From Melanocharis versteri (lineage: Eukaryota; Chordata; Aves; Passeriformes; Melanocharitidae), in assembly GCA_013397845.1 (NCBI GenBank), contig VZTG01001729.1, positions 471,984 to 535,983 on the forward strand: a stretch of 64,000 nucleotides of DNA. Reading direction: 5' to 3'. This document shows, piece after piece, positions 28,701 through 42,150 of this stretch (positions are counted from its first letter, which is position 1; each line of letters starts with the position of its first letter). The position numbers were made by a program, and so were the translations under genes. Under the pieces are notes generated by a model, which was not told the origin of the DNA, made no database searches, and worked only from the letters and a program-made list of their open reading frames with translations.

Positions 28701-31544
28701 ACAAGGTAAAATTAGTTTCCTGCAGTTATAGAAAAGCTTTTCCTTCCTCCTTTCCCAAAAACACCTAGCAGTACTCAGTGCAGCAATATCAAGTCTTGTA
28801 CAAGTTTTCTTCCACTTCCTCAGAAATAAAGAAGAAACTAAACAAATTTCTCTTTCTTCTTTTTAAATTCACATCCTCCACACATCCAAGATTTACACTG
28901 GAAAACAAAGAGCTGCAGAAAGTGCTATGAAGAAGGATTCTCTTCTTCTCAGCCACTTCAGAAACATGCACATGAATCAGAAACGAGCCCTAGGAAGTTT
29001 GCTGCCATCCTTTCATTCACAACAGGAGGCTTTCCCCTCCCCAGCCCCTTTCCAGAGACAGAAGCTGCATCAATAACCACTTCATCCTACACTCCAGGAT
29101 GAGACTCTGTGGGCAGGAGCTGGCTTTCAGTTAAACCCCCGTCCGGAGCGTTTGCTGCATTTATCCTCGCAGCAGAGCCCGCAGCCCACCCTGTGCTGGC
29201 AGCCTGTGCGAGCAAAGCTCGCCTAAAATAGTTATGTGTCTTATGAACTACAAACCAGTTTTCCTTCAAGTGCTTCAGAGACAGCAGCTACTTCAGAACT
29301 TCTTCAGAGTAGGTTAAACGTGGAAGGTCAAGTGATAACTTTGTGGTTTCTTTAAGCTGTGGCATACAAGAAAGCCTCAGGCAGCACTCCTTTTCCTTTC
29401 GCCATCCCAACCCCACGCTGGCCCTGCATCCCAGCAGGATAAGGCTGGAGCAACCCCAATGCTGCTGTGCTCTGCAGCAGCCACCTCAGCACCTGTTTGG
29501 ACCCCCAGGGACCAGGAGGACTTTGAGGACCCCATCTCACCAGGCACAGCAGACTTGTGCAGTTGGAGTACGAGGTGGCACTAGGGCAGCTTTGGGAGGC
29601 AAAGCTCCAGCACCACAGGGCTGGGAGATGGTGACATTTCTGCAACGTGAAGGCTGATGCAGGTGAGAGGAACAGCAGCAGCAGGGCAGCCCTTCCATCC
29701 CACGACTGAAGATACACCTCATTAATTGCTGTGCAACAAACTGAGATTGTCCCTTTTCTTAATATCTTTAATTTTGAAACAAACTCCAGAAAAATGCTTG
29801 CTGCTGCCTTGGAATGTTCCAAGCAAATAAAACTTTGACATACCTTCTTTTGAAGGTTTTTTCCTCCCCTTCTTCTTTTTAACCCTTGAAATACTGACTT
29901 TCTACTCAGTAAGAGTGCTTGATCTTGCACATATCCCCAGCTATAGTCCTTCCTTATCCCCAACTACTGTGCTCCCAGTCAGTTTGAAACTCCACCGGTG
30001 TTTCTAGGGCGTTCCAAAGGAGCAGTGTAAAACCAAGGTGTGACCTGAATCTCAGGGCAACGTGTTCTCTGAGCAAGCAACACCTGCCTTTCCTGAGAAT
30101 TTGAAAATAAGGATGACTTTGCTACTCTGCCACAAATCCCTAGCCAATATTTCATTTTAGTGGACTTAAATTGCTCTGGCACACAATGCAGCGGAAGGAA
30201 AAATGCTCCCCTGAGCAGCTGCAGTTGCTTGTTTTAAAGCAGAATAATCCTGTGTAGCTCCTCAGGATGGATCACTGGAAACTGTGATTCTGTGATGTTA
30301 ACAACCCATCCCAAGATGACACATGTAATCCTTTGGCTCTAAAACAAAAGCAAACTGAAGCACAAAGGGGACGTTCTCCTTCAGGTTCTGTCATCCTCTG
30401 CAAACACAGTCCGGGAAATGTTTTACCCACTTCTGCATTACAAACACCTCTAAGAAGTGAAGCAGTAGATTAAAATCCCATAGAAGCATCCTAGTGTGAC
30501 TTTGAGGACAAAACACGGCTGTAACATTTCTGACAGGGGAGGCAGCAGAGGAGAACTGCACAAGCGCTCGTCTCTAGGGCTGTCCCCGAAGCAATGGCTC
30601 AAGATTAGCTCACACGAACTGCTGGAGCAGCTGAGCTTTCTGGGGTCAGAGAAGGAAACTTCAGTCCTTGAGCAGTTTTGCTTATGCAAGTCAGAAGATC
30701 TTGAAGCAATCTGTGTACACATGTGCATTTTCACACGCAGCCCCCTGCCCACACATTGATTAGCAGCAGCGTGTTCTGTCCTTCCTCCAGTTCTTTAACG
30801 CCAACACTGTCACTGCAATTCAGCCCTGTGGAAAAGAGGAAGCTCTTACAAAGCAGGGGGGAATCGATACGTGACAACTGTAATTCTCTGCTCAATAATT
30901 ACACAGAATTTACACTGCTGAGTAGGCTCCCTTCATTGATTTTTACAAAAATATTTACTGCAGCAGGAATACAGGTGTAAGGCTAAGTTTCGAGGCTCTG
31001 TCTTTTCAGTGCATTGATTTCAAAATAATAACCAATTTCATACTGCACAATGCTTTAATACCTTAATTCAGAGACACACCTCCACGCAGACTGTGCCTCT
31101 GCCTACAGCATTCTTCTCCCTCTCCATTTCTCTTCCCTTGTTCAAAAATCCCAGTTTAGCAACTCTTAAGTACTTAGCACAGTCTCAGTAAGAAATGAGT
31201 CATGTTGTAGAAGGCCTTGGGTCCAGCAAGAAAGGACAACATCCCTGGAATCCTGTCAACCAACTCCACCCAATGACACAACTGAGGGGCTGTGAAGATG
31301 ACTGCACAACTGCCAGAATGTCTCAGTGCTAGACAATGCTCAGGCTGTTAATTACACTGTTCATAAGAAAAACAAACAGATCCATCCCGATACCAAAAAA
31401 TCTCTCAGAATGTGTTCTGCAAAACTTGTGGGGGGAGGGGGAGAATTCGGAAGGGAAGAAATCATCGTGATGTCACCGACCAACTCCAGAGCAAACCTGT
31501 ATCATATCAAATGTGAACATCTGGCCATCCAGCTTTAGAAACAA
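25742..31544. other. Intronic sequence without a recognisable gene
   Basis: No exon or RNA gene recognised. It includes a T12 run at 26379-26390 and a GC-richer stretch with several CpGs near 29130-29225. A 203-codon minus-strand open frame at 29352-29963 has low-complexity composition and no recognisable domain. A short 'tgtgattctgtgatg' near 30282 resembles a CR1 tail, but nothing upstream supports one. Confidence 0.6.
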
Positions 31545-32020
31545 TAGAAAAGGACTAGAAAAAACAGACAAGATGAGACAAGGAAACTAGAAATATGCAA
31601 TGGAAATATGGAAGGAGAGAGCCACTGCTTTGGGAATTTAAGATGAAGACAAGAGATGACCGAATTGCACAGAAGAGATGAACGAAACATAACTATTCTG
31701 TCAGGGTTTGTGGGTACCCAGGCAGAAGATTAAAAAGAAATCTAAAAAGAAGAATGTAACTTGTGGAACTTGCTGCTGCAAGATGTTGCAAGACCTGAAA
31801 TACAAATCAGCCTGAAGTCAGGTTAGATGAATTTGTAAAGTATAGACTCACTAAATACAGCAGTGGTCCAGATGGAGCCTCCAAACCAAACCACTGAACA
31901 GCCAGAACTGGTTGCAAATACCCAGGAGAGGATCATCCTTGCGTTTTCCACATTTGAACATTTGTTGCTGGTTATTATGTGAGACAGGGTGCAGGCCAAG
32001 AGGGACTCTGGCCACAACTG
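31545..32020 (+). repeat. Ancient CR1-like LINE 3'-end fragment (sense)
   Basis: A series of short matches in correct order recalls the 3' region of old amniote CR1-type elements. These are 'gatgaagacaagagatgacc', 'cataactattctgtcag', 'gtggaacttgctgctgcaag', 'atgttgcaagacc', 'tcactaaatacagcag', 'ggagaggatcatcc', 'tgctggttattatgtgagac' and 'gccaagagggactctggcc'. The last segments correspond to the 'gttggccattgtcagagacaggatactgggctagatg' area of such elements. It is highly diverged and has no intact reading frame. The exact subfamily cannot be named from reading. Confidence 0.6.
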
Positions 32021-33944
32021 TCCCCAAGTTTAATGTAGCACAGAAATCCCAGAACTATTGCCAGTACCAATGGCACAAACGTGTGTGCGAAAGGAAGGGC
32101 AGTTCGGAAGCACCGCAGAAAGATGGACATAAACTCGCCTCACTTTCAAGGAATAAAATCACCATTTAGTTACTTCCTTGCTGTTGATGCTGTCCAGAGG
32201 GAAAAAACAAGATAAGCCAAGAATCTGTGACTGTTTTTCCACAGAACACTGCTGTGCAGCAGCTTCTGTGGACTCCACAAAAGATACTGCCCTTTCTCTT
32301 TGAACTGAGAAAGGAAAGTGTAAGCCTTCAAACCAAGAGCAGAGATCTGCACCCAAACCAATAAATCCCACCGGTATTTACAGATGAAGGGCAGGTAGCT
32401 ATATGTCACTCTGTATTTTCCTTTTCATTGCAATCAATTTCATTTTTGAATTTTCCATATGATAAAAAGAAATTGTGGTTTAATTCCATGAAAAAATGAA
32501 GACAGAAGGTCAATACTGCATAAAAAGTCTCACTTGTCTTGGTTTTCTCTCATGAGAACACTGATGCTACTAATGCACCATGAATTTCATAAGAATGACT
32601 CATTATCTAAGTAATGAAAGATTAAGGTTTTCTTCCCCCTCCTTAAACTTCTGCAAGAGAGGGTTTTTCAGGAGCGTGATCAGGGTGACTCATTGTGGAG
32701 GGCACAGGAGCCACAGCTGGACGTGCAGCATGCCCATCTTGGAAACCCCTTCCAGGTGCTTTGCAGAGCTGTGCAATGATAAATGGCAAATTAGCATCTG
32801 ACATGCTAGAGGAGAGCTTGTAATTACCAGCAAAGCGGAAAGGCAGAGGCAAATAATCGCCTCTCTTCCAGGAGACAAACATTACAAAGGTTTATCCAGC
32901 AATGTTTCTTGGGGCGGCATGGCCCCCTTCAACACCTCCTGTAAACCCTTCTTCAATTTTCCCCATGCTGGGGTGACTCCAAAGCCACAAGATAAACTGT
33001 CACAGGAGCAGTGGAAGAGCAGTAAGAGGAATAAAACCTGGATCCAGGCTACAGAGTAATGAATATTTATTGCCTTTCCTTTCTGCACATTGTGGAAACA
33101 GATGCAAAATGAAGTTCAGTGACTTGTGGGAAGCGAGCCAAACCCAGCTTTGCTGCTGCTGCAAACAAGCAGAGTCACAGGAACGGCTCCTGGTTACCTT
33201 GCTAGTGGGGCAGAATTTGTCTGTCCAGCCAGGACCTCCCAGTCTCTAACATCCCTGCTCGACTCCACACGTACCAGTCCCCCCAGCCCCACATGCTCAG
33301 GACCAGCACACCCCTCTGCCAGGCAAGACAACACACTGACAAGTGGTCCTCTGAAGCACTGGGACGTGGCTGCTTAGTCCTCAAGTATTGCAAAGACACA
33401 GTGGCTGTTGCTGCTTTGTCAGGAAGCCAAAATTTTAATAGCTTCTTTTGTCCAAGGCCCAAACATCAGCTCCTCTTCTCATGTGATGAGAACCTCTCTT
33501 TGTACCTTCACTCAGCATTTTCAAGGAAGCCTGTTGCGTTCTCTCAGACCTTTTTCAGCACAACTGTGCACTAAGGAAACTGTTTGTTCTCTTGTCGCAC
33601 TGCCAGAAGCATGCGAGTGCTACAAAAAGCCACACAGAAAAAACCACAACTGCGTTTTGTTTGCTGGCTTTCGTATTTTCTTCCCAGATTAAAGGCTAGT
33701 CCCACGATCCAACGTGCAGCTAAAAAAAGAAAGGCAACTACAATATATAGGGAAATGCCTAAGAACCAAATGATGTCACAAATTAAATATAATAATCCCA
33801 AAATCAAACTTGTCTCATATTCAGTAACGTGGCTTCAAAGGGATGGAGGGGGGTCTTAATTTCCATCCTTTCTCAGTGGATTTTGGTTCTTCTGTGTAAT
33901 CACTTCAAAAACCATCACTTCCATCTAATATCTTAAATTCTTAC

Positions 33945-34060
33945 AGGCTCCTACCTCACAGGGTGACACAGAGGCACAAACTGATATTTCCAATTATTTA
34001 GCTGATGATGCATCAGGCAGGGATTGAATCTGGAAAACTCTTTGCAAGCAGCTCAGGCTT
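33945..34060 (+). repeat. Possible MIR relic (sense)
   Basis: The run 'cctacctcacagggtgacac', 'agaggcacaaactgatattt' and 'catcaggcagggattgaatc' echoes the MIR core and its 'gcagagccgggattcgaacc' downstream part. Decayed and uncertain. Confidence 0.35.
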
Positions 34061-34593
34061 TGAGCAACCCCATTCATCAACAGCGTGGTGAAGCTCAGGC
34101 AAACCCCAAAAAACAGATGGGGTGAGGGAGAAGGATCCTTCTCTGAGTGGCCATTCTAAACAGCCTCACTAAGAGACCATCAGGGAACAAGAATTTTGCT
34201 CCCAGGACATGATGTTTCCTCAAAGCAAGAACAGGTGGGGAGACAAAACAGGCTATCTATAAATTGTTCAGTATGCCTTTCTTTCCTTAAATAAGTGGCT
34301 GAAGCACACCACAGGTTACCAGAGGACATCAGGGAAACAGCTCAAGGAAAGGGAGAAAAACCCGGGGCAGGGCTTGGCAATGCAGACACCGAGCAGGTCT
34401 CTGTGCAGGAGAGGAGGAAAAGCTGAACACGCTGACTTACAGAAGTCTGCAGGTACCATGGGAGCAGCAGGTGAGATAGGTCAGTGCAGTTTCACATGCT
34501 CACAAGAGGCCCCTGCAAACAGCAGCACCTGCCAGACGGTGGGAGCTGCTGCTCTGTCCTCATGCACACTCTGCCCACTGTTTCCTAATGCAG

Positions 34594-34613
34594 TTTTTTT
34601 TTTTTTCCCCCCC
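34594..34613 (+). repeat. T13-C7 homopolymer junction
   Basis: Thirteen T followed by seven C on the plus strand. A plain pyrimidine run, likely length-variable. Confidence 0.9.
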
Positions 34614-36589
34614 ACTCCTCCATGTCTGTAACATCTCCAGTTGACTTAAAAAGCCACTTTCTTTTTGTGGAAGTATGAAAGCTCTCCATTATTCAGCACT
34701 TATTCCACATGGATGAAGGTTGACGGCCTCCCTAAAGAACTTTCCCGCAGTGTGTAACATTAATAGCTGCACCAAGATGAAATTAATTTCATTTTTCCAG
34801 ATCTTACTTTTGACACTGAACGAAGCGCGTGGGATGGGAAGGAACAGCAGTAACCATTCCTTGCATGACTCAAGGTGAATTACACCTCAGGCACCAGGCC
34901 CCAAACCCCACAGACCACTTCTGCCCTCTCCTCCAGGGCATGCAAAGGACTCTGGGGTGAACTGGTCCACACTGGTCAGCCCCAAATCCCAAACTCCTGA
35001 ATACTTTTAAGTCACTGCCAGGACCCTTCCGTGAGTGACATTCACAACATGTGAGCGTGTTGGCAGAAGACTTGAGGAAGTCTTAAAAATGCTTAGGAGC
35101 TTAATGAGGTTAATTACTAGGTAGAAAAGTACTTTAGTCATTAGAAATAAAACACAAGAAACAAACTGTTCACTTAAAAGAGGGGAAAATGAGAAGAAAT
35201 TGCAGTGATTGGTATCAGCTTCCTGTGCTCTCACTAAGAAAAGTCACCATTTCCCATTATATGCCTGGTCTCAAGGGTTGGGTCCTAAAAGCTGCATCTC
35301 GGATGGACACATGCAAGAAAAAAAGAAAAAAGGGCTGACCGTCACATCCCCCAAATACAGCTCTCATTGCAAGGGTTACAGCATCCAGAGCCTGTGTGAG
35401 CCCTCTGCCAAACCAATCCATACCAGCTTTAATCCTTTAAACAACTGATCTTCTGAATCTGGATGTTTTTGACTGAATAAGACATGGTGACACCACCAGC
35501 TCTGCTGGGAGTCCTGGTGGGATGGGACATCCTCCATTAGTCACCCACAGCCAGAAAAACACAAGAGCCAGAGCCTTAATCAGGAGCACCCCTCCAGGAA
35601 GGCAAAGAGAAAGCCACCAAGGCTGTGAGGCTGAACACAAAACACACCTGGGGTGAAAAAGGAGAGAGTTTGGCAGCAGGGAGCTGCAAAGGAAAGAAGA
35701 CTGAGTCAAAGCAATGTAAAGATGAAGAGGAAGGAGGAGATTAAGCACTGCTGTGACCTGCCCATTTTACTATGAGTAAAGAAAGGGTACAAGGAAATAC
35801 ACCACCAGTGCCCTGCTTCCTGCCGTGCTGACCTGCTCCTGTTCAGGCCACCAGCATCAGATGGTATAAATGGCCCAAAGGAGATCTGCCATCATGGTGT
35901 AGAAATCATACGCCATTTAGAAAACCTGGAATTAAACTGACTTTGCAATTCAGCAGCAAGCACAGAAGGAAGATAAATAAAAAGCCAGTGGGTTAAAAGT
36001 CAGGATCTCCCTCAGCGCTGAGAACACAGTTTGATTTTAGCTGTGCTGCACAGCTCAAAGACTAAAGCTTAAGCCGTGATATTAAGGTTCATACGGCTGA
36101 GAAGATATTGGCATTTGGGCAGACGTCAGCAATTCTTTCACGCGAGTTACAGATACCAAGGGCTGGAAAGTCAGAAACGTTTCTGCTGTGTAAAATGTGA
36201 CATGCCAAGATATTTATTCTGTTGCAAATGATGCTCCACATGAACCTTGAAAGACTGGGCTTCTTGCTGCTGAAAAACAGACACCTCATCCTCCACACAC
36301 ACACAGGTTTTGGCCCAGGTATACTGATGCTCCTGCCGTCTGCTCCCCCAGTCTGTGCTCCCTCACAGAGCATTTGGGACTTGCACAGGATCCCAAAATC
36401 CTAACACCATGTGGCTCCAGGGAGAAAAATCATAGGCAGATGCCTCTACATTACTTATAATAAGGCTTGTGAGCACAGACTGGGTGATGAGTGCATTCCA
36501 CTAGCGCTGAATACAAATCAGAGGCAACACCCAACCACGGAGCGCCTGTTAAGTGATCAGCTCATGTCTGCACGCCCTGGAAAGGGCTT

Positions 36590-36770
36590 CTTGCTGCTGG
36601 AAGGGCACGTGAAAGAAGCAGGACGGGAGAAGGGCAGCCCAGGACACGCTGCCCACTGCAGAGCTCCCAGCAGGAACGCTGCCAGTTCCCACGGCCAGCG
36701 AGCGGCTCGGCTTTAGGGACCTGGGCACGCCGCGACCCTGCGGGCCAGAGCTGCCCAACTGAGGCTCCTC
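36590..36770. other. Small CpG-enriched patch in the intron
   Basis: Within about 180 bases there are roughly a dozen CpG dinucleotides (for example 'cacggccagcgagcggctcg' and 'gggcacgccgcgaccctgcg'). The surrounding intron is CpG-poor. It is too short for a classical CpG island. It could be an intronic regulatory element or simply a GC-rich patch, since no promoter elements or exon were recognised. Confidence 0.4.
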
Positions 36771-39700
36771 TAAACCTCGCTGAAAATAACAGCCTTTGCA
36801 GCTCATGGCCAAATATTAAATGTCACTTTCATACTAATTTTCAAGCTTGGACACAAGTGTTTGTTTTTCAGGGAACGCTCCAGAAAGCCTCTGCCTTCTG
36901 CACAGATGGGTACAGCCAAGATCTAGAAAACAATCCACCAGAACTGATGAGACTTGATTTTCGTCCTTATGAAATTATTATATCTGTGATTTTGCTGAAT
37001 ATAAAAGGTTAGAGTTAAAACTGAAAGCATAAGTTGACTTTCATTAAAAAAAAACTAACTCAGAATGTTGCAATTACTTCTGCTACTCGAAAAGCCTACT
37101 AAAGGCATTCCTCTATTCAGAAATTAATATTCAAGCTAAATATTTGACTAGTTACATTCATTTCTTGCAAAGCTTGTTTTATTGGGTTTTCTTCCTTTCT
37201 TAAATAAATTTCCTTCAATTTGCTGCTAGAAAACCCTGAAACAGTGAAAATAAAAGAGAGCCAGCATATCCTGTTAAGGTTTAGATCATGTCCAGCTGCA
37301 TAAGAAGCGCAGATAAACAGGAGAGAGGAACTCAGCCAACAGGATTTTGGGCCCGTGGGATGGATGTCATATGTCTGAGAAACACTTTTTGCCTTCTTGC
37401 CATGATTCCAGACACTACAGAAGGCAGAAGATGAAGGCACAGCTCCTGCCCCATGTGCTCAGGCTGGATGTGCAAGGACACAATCACTATTATCTCCACT
37501 GCACATTAAACTTTGTGTCACCCTTGAAATCGGCCAGGACCAGAAGGCACTGATGAACCCTGGGTTCATTAATAACTTTCTTTGCTCCCTAAAGAAATTA
37601 CATTGAAAACAAAAATAAAAAGGAACATTTTAATTTCCCTTGAAGTAACTTGGAATATGATCGTTCCAATTTAACTTAGGCATTCTGATTTTTTTTTTAA
37701 GTAGTCGACAACTTCCCCTGAAGGGAGTAGTAAACTTGTTGTCTGTCAATGGAGATTTACTCGGTTAACAGTTGTATGCAAATGGAATTAGACCTTCATC
37801 ACCATTTTCAGAGCACCCTGGGTATATGAACGGCATTGTACAAATGAAGAACTGCACCAGACAAATAACAGGTCTCCCATCCAAAAGGGCTTACATTAAT
37901 TATGTTAATCCAGCAGAGACAGAGGAGTGTGATTAAACAGTCTCTGCTGCCTGGGATTTGGCTGTTATCCAGTGGTAATCCTGTGCAATCTGTGTTTGAA
38001 GTGAGTGTGTAAGGAGGATACTCTAACCACCTATATTCAAAATTAAAACCAGTGACTTGGGTAGATGATGGTATCTCCCCAGATGCAGGAGCAGTTCCTG
38101 GAGAGCAGCATCTCCAGAGAGGAGCCCAAAGCTCCAAGCTCAGCTCCAGAGCAGCCAGTCTCTCCCTCGACTACTGTGAACCCAAGGGCACTGGGGACTT
38201 GAAGTTAGGCAGCAACTGTAATTAAATCCCAAAAGCCCCATCAAGGAAGAGCAGAAGTAGACACCAGAAACAAACCTGGTGCCAAACCCTAACATTCAGC
38301 TGTTTTCTGTGCACCTGACAGAGGAGGAAGACTCAGCTAAATGGACCCTCTGTGCAGTCACTCAAGGTTAGATTTGAACCTCCTCTCCCAGAGAGGGGAA
38401 ACTCTGCACAGGAGGTGGCTCATCCTCCTGCTGCACAGAGGAGTCTGTTAAACAACAACAATTTAAGTGTCACCTCCACATCCCCCCTTCCTTCAGCTGT
38501 AACAGTGGTTATGAACACAACTGGCTGAAAAAGGGATACTGATTCCCATGCAGCAACACAGCCTGGGGCACCAGCGGAGCTACAACACACAGCCTCTACC
38601 AGATCACATGTTTGTGACCAGCAGGAAAGGAGAGGTCCCTTCAGGCAACTGAAGCCACTTTGTGCTGAACAGACAGGCTGTGGCTAAGATGCCCATAACC
38701 TGGGCTGGAGGCAATAAGCCTCTGGTCAATACTGGATCTCCTGCTTCTCTTCCAGTGCCTTCCCGACAAAGGCCATAGGTTACACAAGGAACAGAAGGTG
38801 CAGAACTGAGCCTGTGCCTGCTCTGTGCCAGCTCCCCACGGCAGCAGCACGCCAGCCTCACCCGCAATGCCACCAAGCACACTCCCTGTCCCCAGAGGCA
38901 CTGATGGTGGCATGTAGCATGATACAGCCCGACTCTGCTCCTGCAGCTAAAGGTTATCTCATCTTCTAGCCCAGCTGGCAGCAGACCCTGGACATTGCTG
39001 TGAGGACCCTGCTGATATATTATCCACCTGCTGTAACCAGAGCACGGCTTATTTACTCGCTCTGTCTCTGGCTGTCTCCAGTCCAGAGGCATCTCCAGGG
39101 AAAAGAAGCAAAAGCCCCGAGTCACTGCTTGCAGGCACAGGGAGCTCTGCCTACCCACTGAGGAACCTTCCCCAGCCCTTTCAATCCTCAACATCACCTT
39201 TGGCAAGCAGGCAGCAGCTCTGTGCTACCTAGCACAGCTCCAGAGGGAAGCTGGCAGCAAAAACAATGAATCATCTGCTGAACTTTAACTCGTGACACTG
39301 TGAGCGTGGACTCCGCCGTGCTGGATACAGCTCTGAAGGCTGTGAGGGGCAGAACCAGAGGCACAACTTCTGGGATGTGAAGTGGGAAAGGTCTGCTTTT
39401 AAACATCAAAACCCATTTCTACGCTCACAACTGACAGAGAAGCAAATCCTTAAATCTAAAGAGATCCACTTAAACAAATTCCATTCCTCTCTCCTGCGTC
39501 CCTATGAGACAGAAAGTCTGCAGGATATTGTGGAAAAATCAAGACACTCAGAACAAAGGCTGAGGTCCCAGCCCTGCTTTTCCCCACTTCACACAACAGA
39601 AAATGACAAGTGAAAATGCAGGTCTGGAGAAATGTTCTGTTTCCAAGTCTCCTGGACAGAAAACGGAGGTACTAACTTCAACATACACACTCACAGAAGA

Positions 39701-42150
39701 TGATAAACATGTCCACAAGCTATTTCTAAATTCTCAGTCTCATTTGCCAACTGAGATGCTGCAGACAGCAAGTAATTTATCTGTCTCAGCAGGCGAGACA
39801 GGACAGAAATCTGTAGACAATGAGAAGAAATGCTGCTCAGGCAGGAATCAAAGAGTCAATCCTTGGGAAGTGCCTGAATAACAAAGTGCAGACCACTGCT
39901 ACACAAGTCCGGTTTGCAATGTGTTCTTTCATAGTATATAGTAGAAAAACCCACTCATACAAGCAGAAAATAATATCAAAATGTACTAAGTTCGCGATGG
40001 ATAAATTCACTGCAATCATAAAACCCTCAAACTTATGGGTTTGCTGTACCTGTCACTCCCACAACCTCAACTCAAAAGTGCTCTTTGATGATCTGCTGAC
40101 AACTCACTTGTTCAAGGTTTGCATTTAGTTTGAAAAGCTCAACATCCCCAGCACGAAAAACAACAATGTTTTCCTAGGGTCAGCAAAACAGGGCAAATGC
40201 AGCTTTTATTTTTCACCCTAACCCTAGCTGGGAGAGGCATGGCTCACACTCAAAGGCACAAGTACTCTGTGCCACACGGCTGGGAACGAGTTTTGCTCTG
40301 TAGCTCTGTAACATCATCCAATTCTCAGCTGGAGGTTTTCCAGTTAATAAAACGGCCATATGGGGCATTAAAAAACAAAACCAAAAAACCAAAAGCATTT
40401 CCTTCCTTTGCAACCTTCAGTCTCAAAAATCCCTCCGAAAAAAAGAAAAAGCCAGCCAAAAAGTAAAGCAGCAGCCAGTGGTACTCCCGAAATTCAAGAG
40501 CATCTCTTTTTTTTTCTTACAAGCCTTTTACCCAGCGAAAGCACTATCAGCACCTTTGATCGGTGTGCTGCGGGCAGAAGACAAATAATGGTGGGTTTGA
40601 GGCAGCAATTAGCATCTTCAGTAAACACGGGATCTCTCTGGGAACAAGGCTTCTGGCACGCTCGCTTCCGCTCCTGCCACCACCCACACTCACCATCAAA
40701 ACACGCTGTTTATTCACAAAACAAGCTTGCTTTGCAAGAGAACAGAGACCGTGAGCACCCTGTGGTCTAGGAGGAGGCACACAGCAATACCCTCGTGAAT
40801 CGTGCAACAGTTGTGACCCGGAAAGGCAACGCTTAGCACAGATTCCACTTAGTACACACGATTCCCAGGTGGGTGTCGATCATTTTAAGAGCCTGAATTT
40901 TAATAAAAAATGGAGTCTCTGCATGTGAGGATCCAGGTTTCTGTAGACTTAATGGAGAAGGCCCATACCATGTTTCTCCTGTATTGGCTGAGCGCCTGTC
41001 TTAACTCTGGTTTATTCAATACCTGCCCCCCCCTCCAGCCTTAATATGCTGCTGCTCACGTCAACACTCCACCTCCCTTTCGCCACTATCCTACTTCTTG
41101 CCTCTGCTGAATGCAGCCTTTGCTCAAGCACATTTCCCAAATCCTTACCCCATCCTAAGCCACCTCCAAGAGCTCCCCAGTGCACTGTAGATTCGATTTC
41201 CAATTGCATTCCTGGGCTGCAGTAAGCAGCAAGGACTTTCTCGAGCATATCCTTAGCCAGCCCTACACCTCCTTACTTACCTCCTCCTTCCTCTGCTCCT
41301 CTGGCTCAGCTCTAGGATTTACTGCCCCTTCAGGGCTAATAAAACCCGAACTTGCTGATTTTAAGGCACACAGTAAGTCTCATCTGTTTACTCAGACTTG
41401 GAATACCACAGGACAGCGAGACTAATTTATGCAGAAAGCTTCACTCAGCTGCTCTCATCTCCACATTATCACAGTTTTGAGGGGTGCGGAACAGGAGATG
41501 AACTCAGGGAGCCACACATGGGAGCATTTTACACAGCAATGCTTGAGAGCAGCACAGCTGCATTTTCACTTCTCTTGTTTATCTGAAATTTTCACTTCAA
41601 CAGGTCTTTTACGCATCGGCAAAACCCATTTAAGACTGTATTTTTCGCCTAATGGGATTGCCTGTCCTGATTTTTGCCAGCTGTGCCAGCCTGTGCCTTA
41701 TCTCCCCTGCCCCAGGGCACTTTCTCACAAGCCCATGGAATTCCTAGCGCACTCCTCTCTGTGGTGGGATGTTGCAAGACCAGGGTGATGGCACGACTGC
41801 TAATTCAGCAGATTTTTGATAAGGAGATGCTACCTAAGATACCTTCACTCCAGGAGAAGCTTTGTGCCCACTCTGCCACCTTCACAGCCTTAAAGCCAAA
41901 ATCCTAAACATCCAACCAAGAAACAAACAATCTCGGGAAGAAAAATGCACGACCTAACTCGGAGATGAGAAAAGCCACAGGGAACTGTGGAATTTGCTAC
42001 CATTTCTGTTGTGCAGGCTGTAAGTGTAAGTGAGCTTCAGAGGTGACTGGACAAGTCTGGGACGTGCATCCCTGTGCTGCTGGCTCCTGGAAATGAGTTA
42101 CAGAAGACTGAGGTGTCTGACTGTCCTCAAAATGCTTCTTGTAGCAGACC

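Larger units (their letters stand above)
32021..42150. other. Intronic sequence without a recognisable gene
   Basis: Holds weak MIR-like traces (33945-34060, possibly 33080-33135) and a T13-C7 pyrimidine run at 34594-34613. There is a small CpG-dense patch near 36590-36770 and an A+T-rich stretch at about 36930-37260. The stretch near 41965-42060 has a weak resemblance to an old LINE tail. The 200-codon minus-strand frame at 38604-39206 shows no known domain. Confidence 0.6.

Noticed and set aside
29352..29963. 203-codon minus-strand open frame
   Set aside because: Composition is Leu/Ser/Gln-rich low complexity without motifs, and no neighbouring exons or retrocopy signs are visible. Chance is the likely explanation in a GC-richer intron patch.
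30270..30305. 'gtgattctgtgatg' as a CR1 tail
   Set aside because: The sequence before it does not match the CR1 3' end, and the motif alone is too short.
33571..33807. Minus-strand frame with a strikingly hydrophobic N-terminus resembling two membrane helices
   Set aside because: The plus strand is A-rich here, so its complement is T-rich and encodes Phe, Leu and Ile by composition. It does not match any transmembrane segment of SLCO3A1.
38604..39206. 200-codon minus-strand open frame
   Set aside because: No recognisable domain, signal or paralogue, and no supporting context. Treated as chance.
41965..42070. Possible old LINE tail ('gtggaatttgctaccat', 'gaggtgactggacaag')
   Set aside because: Only two short matches, too weak to separate from chance, although it lies just before a real CR1 fragment.
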